This document shows positions 8,365 through 15,287 of a stretch of 25,615 nucleotides of DNA, piece after piece. Source of the DNA: a virus; IMG/VR virus record IMGVR_UViG_3300038701_000353, positions 1-25,615 of that record; one strand, written 5' to 3'. The notes beneath the pieces were generated by a model, which was given only the letters and a program-made list of their open reading frames with translations, was not told where the DNA came from and searched no databases. The translations under genes were made by a program, and so were the position numbers. How positions within the stretch are numbered: position 1 is the first letter of the stretch; each line of letters starts with the position of its first letter.

Positions 8365-11171
8365 TATGCGGCCTCCATCGCTTTGCCGTAATCGACCGCT
8401 GCGTACCCGCCCGGGCCCCAAACAATTGCCTCGGGTGCAATCGCCTGCACGTCCTGCGCCATGAACCCGACTCGGTCGCCCGCTTCGCCCTTGTAGCGAT
8501 ACCGGTAGACAGGCAATCGACCGTAATCGCCGATCTGCACGACATCCTCTTTCAAGCGCCGGTCAGACATGAGGATGCCGCCGCCCGCGATGTTGCCCAC
8601 GGTGCCCAAAACTCCGCCCATAAGTGAATTGCGCTGTGCGGTATTGGCCTGCCACGCCGCAAGCTGCTGGTTATAGGCGTCCATTTCCAAACCCGCCCGG
8701 TCCGTTGTCGGAATGGAGGGCATGTTTGTGTTGACGAAATTGGGCTGTGTGACCTGACCAGTGCCGAGAAGCGCGCCGATCTCGTTTAGAGGCTGGTTGC
8801 GCAAGGCAAACGCCTCCTGCATCGCTACGCTGCGGTCTGCGTCCCTGCGGCCTTGGATGGCGGCCTGCTGTGCGAAGTCCTGTTGACCAGCTGCGTTGTT
8901 GAACCCGGCTTGCGCCGCTACCGCCGCGTTGTTCTGGGCAAGCGCCGAATTCGCCATCTGCGTTTGCGCCGCATTCTGGCCAAACCGCTGGGCCTGTGCC
9001 GCGTTGGCGAATTGTGCCGCCTGCTGCGATTGAGCGTTTGCCTGAGCCTGTGCGTTGTTGCGGAATGCGCCCTGCTGCATGTTCTGGTCAAACGCCTGCG
9101 CTGCCGCCGCATTGGCAAACTGGCCACGGGCCAGATCGCTATTCTGCTGCATTTGCGCCGCCGCATTGGTCGCATTCATCTGTGCCGCGTTCTGGGCAAA
9201 CTGCTGGGCCTGTGCCGCGTTGTTGAAGCCCGCCGCACGCTCTTGTTGATCGAACCGCTGGCCCGCCGCCGCGTTGTTGAATTGACCCGCCGCAAGCTGG
9301 TCCTGAAACCCGCGCGCCTGTTGATCCGCACCGAATTGAGCCGCCTGCAATCCCTGCCCGAAGCGTTGTGCCTGCGCCGAATTGTTCAGCGCCGCGCTTT
9401 GCGCCCCCTGCGAGAAGGCCTGCGCCTGCGCCGCATTGCCAAAGGCCGCGTTTTGCTGACGTTGTGCGAATTGCTGGCCAAGGGCTTGGTTTTGGAACGT
9501 ACCCGCCCGGATGGCCGCGTCCTGCTCCGCAAGCCGCGCATCGTTCTGGAACGTCTGGCGCTGCAAGCCTTGGTCAAATGCCTGCTGTTGCGCGCTGTTG
9601 TTGAATGCCGCCGCTTCTGCGTCTTGTGCAAATCGCTGGGCCGCCGCGTTGTTGCGGAATTGGCCCGCAGCCAAGCCTTGCCCGAAGCGCTGCCCGACAA
9701 CCGAGTTTTCAAACGCCGCCCGCTGGGATTCAAGACCGACAAGGCGCGATTGTTCCTGACCACCCGCAAGAATGGCCTGCATCCGTGCGTCGTTGGCTTG
9801 CTCATTGAACCGGTTCATGGCCCGGTCGAAAGCCTCAGACCCTTCCCGAACGCCTTGGTTGAGCAGCTGCGTGCGCAATGCCTCTTTGTCGCGGCCTAGC
9901 TGGGGATTCATGCGCGACATCAACGCTTCCTCGACCCGCTGCCGATCTTCGGAAAAGTCGGTGTTGTAGGACTTGGTCAGGCGACCGCCCATACTGACGC
10001 CGTTCTGGACGTTCTGGGTCCGCAGGTTGCGCTCGATGTTGCCCTTGGCCCCGAACGTGTCGCCCAGCTGGACGCCATCCACGCCGGTTGTGATCCGGTT
10101 GGAATTATCCGCAAAGTCGCGCTGCACATTGCCGACGCCACCGACCCGGTCCGTGATGCGGCCCGCATTGCCGAGCGATTGGTTGTAGTCACGGGCTTGG
10201 ATGTTGCCTTGAATGCCCCGCGTGCCATCGCCAAGGGACTGGTTGATCCGCCCGGAATCGTCAATTGTGCCGTCGAATTGCTGACCGCCGACCGACCGCT
10301 GCACCCGCTCACCAGACACGCCGCGCTGAATGCCACCACCAGCGGCATAGCCGCTTTTGACATTGCCAGCGCCTGCGATTTGCCCTGATGCAGTCGCACT
10401 TTGCTGGATGCGCTCGCCCGGCGTGTATTGCAGATTGTCGGCGCTACCGCCCTGCGGGAACACAGACGGGTCGATGCTTTGCGACAAGTGCTCTGAAATG
10501 CGCTCGGATTGGTCCGCAGCCATCCCCGCCATATTCGTTTGCGCGCGAACCTGCTGGTCAAAGATGGCCTGCATTTCCGGACTGAATTCCTGAACAGCCG
10601 TGTATTGCGGGATGTTGTAGACCTTGTTGCCGTTCTTGCTATTGGGGTCTACCCACGTCAGCCCGCCTGTGGTCATGCCGTCAGGCGCTTGCGCGCCCGC
10701 TGCGGAATACCCTGTCGGCGCGGCTGTACGGCTGTATGCCGCCCGTGCGGGGTCACTTGGCTGACGCCGGAACATGTCCACGCCGGTCGATCCGCCGCTG
10801 CCTGCGCCGAATTGAACCCGAGGAACCTGACCGCCTGCATAAGGGGTGCCTTCCGGTGTGTTTCGGACAACGCCATCCGCCTCGTTCAGGTAAGTGCCAT
10901 TCTGGCCGACATTCACCTGAAGGTCATCGGGGTTGCCGGTGCCACCAGATCCACCAGACCCGCTATTGGCGTATGTGCCTGCGGGGGACGGCGGGGCCGG
11001 TTGCGCGCCCTGTGGGGCATCGGTCCGATAATAGGTCAGAGACCCGTAGGGCGTGACTTGGTTCACATTCCCCAAGACGCTGTTCGCAACGGCAGTGCCG
11101 ATATTGTTGGCGGTCTGTGCCGATGCGGTTTTTGCGGGGTCAGGAGGTGCCGGGGCTGACGGTGCTTGCAT
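8364..11171 (-). CDS. Repeat-rich virion protein ending in an S74 intramolecular chaperone
   Basis: 935 residues, ATG 11171, overlapping the upstream GNAT gene by 32 nt, with a weak ribosome site. The N-terminus is Ala/Pro/Gly-rich (1-160). Residues about 252-391 are irregular 10-20-residue beta-type pseudo-repeats (GRINQSLG, GRITDRVGG, GNVQRDF). Residues 400-486 are helical. Residues 487-774 are sixteen gapless 18-residue repeats with Phe at positions 1 and 10, rich in Asn, Ala and Gln. The C-terminus (867-935) matches the peptidase S74 chaperone: SDRRLKED (Ser869, Asp870), VYRYRYKGE, VGFMAQDVQ and VDYGK. In known cases this domain drives trimerisation and is then self-cleaved. It lies between nozzle/GNAT and ejection genes, so it may be a needle or ejection component rather than an ordinary fibre. 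Domain call strong; role uncertain. Confidence 0.85.
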   Translation of the reverse strand: MQAPSAPAPPDPAKTASAQTANNIGTAVANSVLGNVNQVTPYGSLTYYRTDAPQGAQPAPPSPAGTYANSGSGGSGGTGNPDDLQVNVGQNGTYLNEADGVVRNTPEGTPYAGGQVPRVQFGAGSGGSTGVDMFRRQPSDPARAAYSRTAAPTGYSAAGAQAPDGMTTGGLTWVDPNSKNGNKVYNIPQYTAVQEFSPEMQAIFDQQVRAQTNMAGMAADQSERISEHLSQSIDPSVFPQGGSADNLQYTPGERIQQSATASGQIAGAGNVKSGYAAGGGIQRGVSGERVQRSVGGQQFDGTIDDSGRINQSLGDGTRGIQGNIQARDYNQSLGNAGRITDRVGGVGNVQRDFADNSNRITTGVDGVQLGDTFGAKGNIERNLRTQNVQNGVSMGGRLTKSYNTDFSEDRQRVEEALMSRMNPQLGRDKEALRTQLLNQGVREGSEAFDRAMNRFNEQANDARMQAILAGGQEQSRLVGLESQRAAFENSVVGQRFGQGLAAGQFRNNAAAQRFAQDAEAAAFNNSAQQQAFDQGLQRQTFQNDARLAEQDAAIRAGTFQNQALGQQFAQRQQNAAFGNAAQAQAFSQGAQSAALNNSAQAQRFGQGLQAAQFGADQQARGFQDQLAAGQFNNAAAGQRFDQQERAAGFNNAAQAQQFAQNAAQMNATNAAAQMQQNSDLARGQFANAAAAQAFDQNMQQGAFRNNAQAQANAQSQQAAQFANAAQAQRFGQNAAQTQMANSALAQNNAAVAAQAGFNNAAGQQDFAQQAAIQGRRDADRSVAMQEAFALRNQPLNEIGALLGTGQVTQPNFVNTNMPSIPTTDRAGLEMDAYNQQLAAWQANTAQRNSLMGGVLGTVGNIAGGGILMSDRRLKEDVVQIGDYGRLPVYRYRYKGEAGDRVGFMAQDVQAIAPEAIVWGPGGYAAVDYGKAMEAA
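8850..9713 (-). repeat. Sixteen tandem 54-bp units coding for 18-residue repeats
   Basis: Within the S74-chaperone virion protein, residues 487-774 split exactly into 16 units of 18 residues with no insertion or deletion. Typical units are FNNSAQQQAFDQGLQRQT, FGNAAQAQAFSQGAQSAA and FNNAAQAQQFAQNAAQMN. Consensus: F-x-N-x-A-x-x-Q-x-F-x-Q-x-x-x-x-x-x. DNA copies have diverged in codon and residue, so expansion is old. Eighteen residues equal five alpha-helical turns, putting positions 1 and 10 on opposite faces. Confidence 0.9.
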
Positions 11172-11592
11172 GTCTGTTCATTCGTGACTGCTGCCACGCC
11201 TCTGATGTGATGATGTTCAAGGCTTCTGAGGCCGCGCGCCCCCGCATTCGGGGAATGATGTATTCTTTGGCCCCCAGTGCAGCGACAAGCCGCCGGGCCG
11301 GGCTGTTCTTCGCGTCGATGCGCAGAATGGCCGCTTGGCAGCCCATTTCGTGGAAAACGTAATCGTAGACCTCTTGCGCAGCGCGACGGAAATACCGGGG
11401 CCGGATCGCAATCCCGGAGACCTCTACGGTCTCTGCCTCGGTGTTCCAATTATGGACAATCACCCCGCCAATCAGCGCCCCGTCTTCGATTATCGCCAAA
11501 GCCTGCATCGGGCCGAAGTCGCGCGGGGTGCCGCCCATTACGTCAATCGCAAGCGCTGCGACCCGCTCGGGACATTCCCAGCTGAGGATCAA
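11140..11592 (-). CDS. GNAT-family N-acetyltransferase
   Basis: 150 residues. The core shows the GNAT pattern: beta strand ALAIIEDGALIGGVIVHNW, strand VEVSGIAIRPRY, a helix, then AILRIDAKNSPARRLVAALGAKE, which is motif B near the acetyl-CoA site with the N-x-x-A-x-x-L-x-x-x-G signature. The canonical Q/RxxGxG/A loop is not obvious (RPRYFRRAAQEV), as in several phage members. The start is TTG at 11592 within a TTGA overlap with the nozzle stop; no ATG or GTG gives a full domain. It sits between nozzle and ejection genes, a place where phages of this type often carry such an enzyme. It may modify a virion or host protein or a small molecule; the substrate cannot be told. Its C-terminus overlaps the next gene by 32 nt. 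Confidence 0.8.
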   Translation of the reverse strand: MILSWECPERVAALAIDVMGGTPRDFGPMQALAIIEDGALIGGVIVHNWNTEAETVEVSGIAIRPRYFRRAAQEVYDYVFHEMGCQAAILRIDAKNSPARRLVAALGAKEYIIPRMRGRAASEALNIITSEAWQQSRMNRHASTVSPGTS

Positions 11593-13382
11593 GCAGCCCG
11601 CCCGCCATTGGCCAGGATCAGATCAATCGAGATTAGTTCGACATTCAGCCGAGACGCCGCGCCGCTGGCAATCTGCACCATCGGGGCCAGTGCCTGACCG
11701 GTGCCGGATACCGCCCGCCAATTATCGACGCGGCCTTCCCGCGCAAATGTCGCATCATCGGCCCACGAATTGCCGCCCCATGTTCCGGTGCCCCAGACAA
11801 GCACGTCGGAGCCATCCGCAACCGCACTCGGGGCCGCTGGGAAATTGACGCGATAGTCTTTGGCGATGGAAAGCTGATAAGCGAATTGCGTGCCCGCGCC
11901 AGCGAAGAACGCGGCACGCATCATGGATGCACGCTTGTATCCGACCGGCGCGCCGTAATCGCCAAAAGCAAAGCACGCCGATGCCGAGAAGGCCGCGCCG
12001 TCGTCGGTGCCGCCGCTGTCGATCTGATAGACGTAGTTGTCGGACCTGCCGACATAGCCGTTGCCGTCAAAGAGGCCCGCACAGTCGCCGCACCATCCGC
12101 TCTGCGTTGCCCATGCCCCGGTAACAAGGTTGGCAGTGTAAAGCCGCTCTGAGCCGGGGAAAACCGCAAGCATCAGCGCTTCATCCACCCATTTGATCAA
12201 CTGGACGCCGCTGAACACTTCATCGACCTGCAAGCGCCACGTTTCGCGGATTTGCGACGTGACCGCCGCAAGGTCCAGTACCGAAGGGTCGCGATTGATT
12301 GCCGCCGATACCGGAACAACACCCTCCACCGTGGCAATCAGCAGATCGCCGCCTGCGGTTATGGTGCCGGTCTTTCCAATCGGCTTGCCGATGTCATACC
12401 GGCCCTCAAGTCCCCATGTGCTTGCGTTTGATGGGTCTGTGCCCGCGTAAATCGCGACCTCGCCCTCGGTTGAGACAAAAACGCATTTATCATCCAGCCC
12501 GTCGCCGCTATCAATCGCCCATGTCGCGCCGAACAGCAGCGAACCGCCGCGCCGGAACACGCCAGCCAGGCTAACGTCATTCAGCGCGCCGCCGACAGAA
12601 CCGGCTGGCAGGTAATGGGCCGTCAGGCTGTCCTTTTCCACGAAAAACAGGCGGTTTCGGAATAGCCAGACATGGGAAAGGGTGTTTGTCGCCTGCCCGG
12701 TGATAGTCAGGGCCGAAGCCGCGCTCACCGTGCCGTCTGCCGTTGCGGATCCACCCGCGCTGGTGATTGTTTCGTTGTCCTGGAAGGGACCGCCGGTCAC
12801 TGTGCCGATCTTGAGCGTGCCGGTCGTCGCGTCGGTCTTGACCATGCCAAGGATTGTCGCCGTTGCGCCCGATGTCCCGCCGGTCAGAGTCTCGCCAACA
12901 GCAAAATCAGCCGTCAAAGCGTCGTAATCAAGGTCACTGATGGCCTCAGCCGCAATCGGCTGCCATGATGTGCCGTCGTAAATCTGGGTGTAGTCCGCGC
13001 CGTTGGTCGCAAGCAGGTAATCCCCGCCGGATGTGCCGATCTGCTGAACCGACCAATCGCCCGCCGTGAAGCCGTCCGCAATCGTTGCGGATACGTTGTC
13101 AGGATTGGCGCTGGTGATGTTGTAAATGGCCGATGCCGTGGCCGCGAAGAACGCCGAGGCCGATGGCACAACGTAGGAAAACAGCGATTTGACCGCACCA
13201 TCCAGTTGCGCCGCTTTGGTAATGCCGCCCCGAACGCGAATGCCGCGCTGCGTCGGAATAAAGCCGTCCAGCCATTCCGCGCCCAGACCATCAGCATTGA
13301 CAGGCTGGCTGTCCATGAGGCCCTTGATCGGCGCAGGCAGTTTGAGCGTTTGGCCCTGCGATTGGCGGACGGCGCGTCTCAA
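11589..13382 (-). CDS. Tail nozzle / packaged-DNA stabilisation protein (P22 gp10 or T7 gp12-like role)
   Basis: 597 residues, almost wholly beta-type. The N-terminus (about 1-45) has the LPAPIKGLMDSQPV and GAEWLDGFIPTQRGIRVRGG pattern typical of the nozzle or tail-tube B family in podoviruses. WD-propeller-like repeats follow (LSHVWLFRNRLFFVEKDS, GDLLIATVEGVVPV, GYVGRSDNYVYQID). Residues about 165-230 hold a compact Gly/Thr insertion (VGETLTGGTSG). The start is TTG at 13382 inside a TTGA overlap with the adaptor stop, with GAGG about 8 nt upstream. The protein would bind under the adaptor and close the portal channel after packaging. The gene order terminase-portal-scaffold-capsid-adaptor-nozzle supports this. 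Recognition is by pattern and order. Confidence 0.8.
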   Translation of the reverse strand: MRRAVRQSQGQTLKLPAPIKGLMDSQPVNADGLGAEWLDGFIPTQRGIRVRGGITKAAQLDGAVKSLFSYVVPSASAFFAATASAIYNITSANPDNVSATIADGFTAGDWSVQQIGTSGGDYLLATNGADYTQIYDGTSWQPIAAEAISDLDYDALTADFAVGETLTGGTSGATATILGMVKTDATTGTLKIGTVTGGPFQDNETITSAGGSATADGTVSAASALTITGQATNTLSHVWLFRNRLFFVEKDSLTAHYLPAGSVGGALNDVSLAGVFRRGGSLLFGATWAIDSGDGLDDKCVFVSTEGEVAIYAGTDPSNASTWGLEGRYDIGKPIGKTGTITAGGDLLIATVEGVVPVSAAINRDPSVLDLAAVTSQIRETWRLQVDEVFSGVQLIKWVDEALMLAVFPGSERLYTANLVTGAWATQSGWCGDCAGLFDGNGYVGRSDNYVYQIDSGGTDDGAAFSASACFAFGDYGAPVGYKRASMMRAAFFAGAGTQFAYQLSIAKDYRVNFPAAPSAVADGSDVLVWGTGTWGGNSWADDATFAREGRVDNWRAVSGTGQALAPMVQIASGAASRLNVELISIDLILANGGRAA

Positions 13383-14074
13383 GGTGTGACCTCAAACGGG
13401 AATGACATTTCAGCGCCGAAGTCACGCCGCGCGCCGGGCCGCAAGATGCGTGCCCCTTTGTCCTTGGAGATTTCACGCGCCAGCGCCATGTTGGCGGTCA
13501 TCATGTCCTCGGAATAATCCAACTCTTTCTGCTGACGCCAAACCCAAATCAGGGTGAATTCCAGCACCCGGTCATCAAGTCGGAACGTGTCGTCATCCGC
13601 TGTGAATTCGGCCTTGGCCGTGGCATCTGCCGCCGCACAGCAATTCTCAGACACGTAGAAGAATTTGGCGGTCTCGGTCGACGCAAGCGCGGGCTTGTAG
13701 ACGAAATTGCCGCCGAAGATCGTCCAGGAACCATGCACGACGTTGTAGTCCCGCACATCCAGCATAAGCCACTGTTCAGGCTCTACCCGCGTCAGGGGGC
13801 GCTCCCAGCGGCTTGACCACAATTCCGCGTCCTTGGGCATCCGCAGATAGTCGGACGGGAACGCATATTCGGTTGTGGTGCCGTCGCCCGTATGGGTCTC
13901 GACACCTTTTAGCAGTTGCCAGTCATGGGCGCGGACGATCTGGTCCGCTGCCTCAATCAACGCCCGGCGCAATTCCATCGCCGTGCGGTCCGTGGACGCG
14001 AACAACTCTGTCGGGACGTCGATACCCAATTTTAGGGCAGCGTCTTGCACAATTTTCAAAGCTGTTCGCGACAT
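13379..14074 (-). CDS. Head-to-tail adaptor (T7 gp11 / P22 gp4-like role)
   Basis: 231 residues, ATG 14074, 3 nt after the previous stop; the nearest purine-rich site (AAGG) is about 13 nt upstream. The N-terminal helical part (MSRTALKIVQDAALKLGIDVP, then ALIEAADQIVRAHDWQLLK) followed by the YAFPSDYLRMPKDAELW and beta-rich PLTRVEPEQW segment is the hallmark of podoviral adaptor proteins that form a ring below the portal. A helical C-terminal part contains LEFTLIWVWRQQKELDYSEDM. Its stop overlaps the nozzle start. The size matches the family (about 190-230 residues). Confidence 0.8.
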   Translation of the reverse strand: MSRTALKIVQDAALKLGIDVPTELFASTDRTAMELRRALIEAADQIVRAHDWQLLKGVETHTGDGTTTEYAFPSDYLRMPKDAELWSSRWERPLTRVEPEQWLMLDVRDYNVVHGSWTIFGGNFVYKPALASTETAKFFYVSENCCAAADATAKAEFTADDDTFRLDDRVLEFTLIWVWRQQKELDYSEDMMTANMALAREISKDKGARILRPGARRDFGAEMSFPFEVTP

Positions 14075-14077
14075 GGG

Positions 14078-14731
14078 TTAGGCTGCCTTTTCGGCCAGGT
14101 CATCAAGCCGCGCAATCAGGGTCGCACGGGATGCAGCGCCGCGCGGCACGTCGCCGCCAGCGTCTCGGATCATGTTTTTCAGGTCGTCGTCGGAATAGCC
14201 CGCGAATTTGTCGTCAACCGGCTTTGCCTCGCCTTTGAGTTCAGCAATCTGGGCTTTCAAGGCCTCGATTTCCTTCAAGGTCGCAGCCGCGCCAGTGGTC
14301 GAATCAACAAATGCCCGCGCCTTGTTAACCAAATCACGTGTGCCGTGGCCCATGCGGGAAATATTGGTGTCCGACATGCCCGCCAGATGCTCGACCGTGC
14401 GAACGCTCTTGGCGTGTAATTCGGCGATTTGGGCGGTGTTCAGCCCTAGCACAGTGAGGGGCGACCCGGATTGCATTTCAGCCGTGCCGCGCTTGAAGGC
14501 TCCATATGCCTCGGCAAAGCGGGCCTTGTAGGTCACGGACCGGCTGTTGTTGCCGTCCCAGTGGAAGTCCCCCGCCGGAGCGTTGTGAACGGTCTTGTTG
14601 TTGCCAGGGGTCTGAATCGAAACCATTTCGATTTCGTCATAAATCTCGCGGCCCGCGTCCTTCGTTTTCCGGGGGTTCAGGCGGGGATGCAGGAAAAACT
14701 TAACGGATAGAGACTTATCAGCGTCGTGCAT
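14078..14731 (-). CDS. Helical head-region protein with HeH/LEM-like C-terminus
   Basis: 217 residues. The N-terminal half has FFLHPRLNPRKTKDAGRE and EMVSIQTPGNNKT, a pattern seen in proteins encoded next to capsid genes of similar phages. Residues about 145-175 form a likely coiled coil (LKEIEALKAQIAELKG). Residues about 178-215 (YSDDDLKNMIRDAGGDVPRG and the following helix ATLIARLDDL) resemble an HeH/SAP-like helix-extended-helix fold that can bind DNA or protein. The ribosome site AGAAGGA lies in a leader nearly identical to that of the scaffold gene. It may be a minor head protein; function not known. Confidence 0.7.
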   Translation of the reverse strand: MHDADKSLSVKFFLHPRLNPRKTKDAGREIYDEIEMVSIQTPGNNKTVHNAPAGDFHWDGNNSRSVTYKARFAEAYGAFKRGTAEMQSGSPLTVLGLNTAQIAELHAKSVRTVEHLAGMSDTNISRMGHGTRDLVNKARAFVDSTTGAAATLKEIEALKAQIAELKGEAKPVDDKFAGYSDDDLKNMIRDAGGDVPRGAASRATLIARLDDLAEKAA

Positions 14732-14756
14732 CGGGGGTGTCCTTCTGAGGGATGTG
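14732..14756 (-). promoter_or_regulatory. Leader with ribosome site, copy 1 of a duplicated sequence
   Basis: Minus strand CATCCCTCAGAAGGACACCC lies directly upstream of the start at 14731. It differs at one base from the leader upstream of the scaffold gene (17278-17300) over about 22 nt. It contains the AGAAGGA ribosome site. Confidence 0.55.
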
Positions 14757-14761
14757 TAAGA

Positions 14762-14785
14762 GGGACGGGCCGCGAAGCCCGCCCC
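14762..14785 (-). terminator. GC-rich hairpin downstream of the decoration-like gene
   Basis: The minus-strand stem GGGGCGGGC / GCCCGTCCC pairs over 9 bp (one G-U) around a TTCGCG loop, followed by TCTTAC rather than a U-run. It lies in the 61-nt gap between the decoration-like gene and the helical head-region gene. It could be a weak terminator, a processing site or a barrier that protects the abundant capsid mRNA from 3' decay. Confidence 0.4.
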
Positions 14786-14792
14786 AGCGTCG

Positions 14793-15275
14793 TTAGAGCG
14801 TTGCGCCGACTGTCGGGTAGTTCAGGTACGCGGCGGCAGTGTTGCTCGCCTCGGCTGCCGTTGTGACAAGACCGGACACGACCTCAGCGCCGGACGTGGC
14901 GTCATCATCAATGCGCCCCGCCGTGGCTGTGCTGTTCAGCGCGGTGTTCGCCGCACAGGACGTGGCAACGTTGACGGTGCAAGGGCCGTAGATCTGAACC
15001 CAGCCATATTCGTTATCGGCAAGCGTGGCTGCGGCAACGCCACAGCGCAGGCCAAAGCCCGATCCTGAATTGGTTGTGTCCAGTTGGTCCGCTTGATTGG
15101 ACGCGTCCACCAGGCAAACGTCGTTTGCTGTGATGGCACCGTCCGCTTGTGCGAAGATATAGGCCTTTTCGTTGATATGGCGGATGTCGCCGAGGCTGTG
15201 AGGCATGGAAACCACGCCCCGCGTCCCTGCGGCATACACCTCGGTCGGCGAAAAGCCTGCTGCAATTCCAGACAT
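14793..15275 (-). CDS. Capsid decoration/stabilisation-like protein
   Basis: 160 residues, immediately after the capsid gene (12-nt gap) with a strong AAGGAGG site. It is Ala/Thr/Gly-rich and beta-type: VYAAGTRGVVSMPHSLGD, AYIFAQADGAITANDVCLVD, GVAAATLADNEYGWVQIYG, LVTTAAEASNTAAAYL. The repeated short strands and the place next to the major capsid protein suggest a decoration protein that clips onto the outer shell, in the style of proteins such as DUF2190 or lambda gpD. No specific family is certain. Two Cys pairs near the middle (LRCGV, GPCTVNVATSCAA) are unusual for such a protein. Confidence 0.7.
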   Translation of the reverse strand: MSGIAAGFSPTEVYAAGTRGVVSMPHSLGDIRHINEKAYIFAQADGAITANDVCLVDASNQADQLDTTNSGSGFGLRCGVAAATLADNEYGWVQIYGPCTVNVATSCAANTALNSTATAGRIDDDATSGAEVVSGLVTTAAEASNTAAAYLNYPTVGATL

Positions 15276-15287
15276 TTTTTGCCCTCC

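Noticed and set aside
8365-8421. Upstream extension of the muralytic protein frame
   Set aside because: It overlaps the S74 domain of the preceding gene. The start at 8364 has GGAGG and a one-base stop overlap.
8850-9713. Possible CRISPR-like tandem repeats
   Set aside because: The 54-bp units are contiguous with no spacers, diverged, and in frame with a protein; this is a coding repeat.
8853-9899. Long plus-strand frame rich in Leu, Arg and Cys
   Set aside because: It mirrors the 54-bp repeat array on the other strand; the periodicity comes from the minus-strand repeats.
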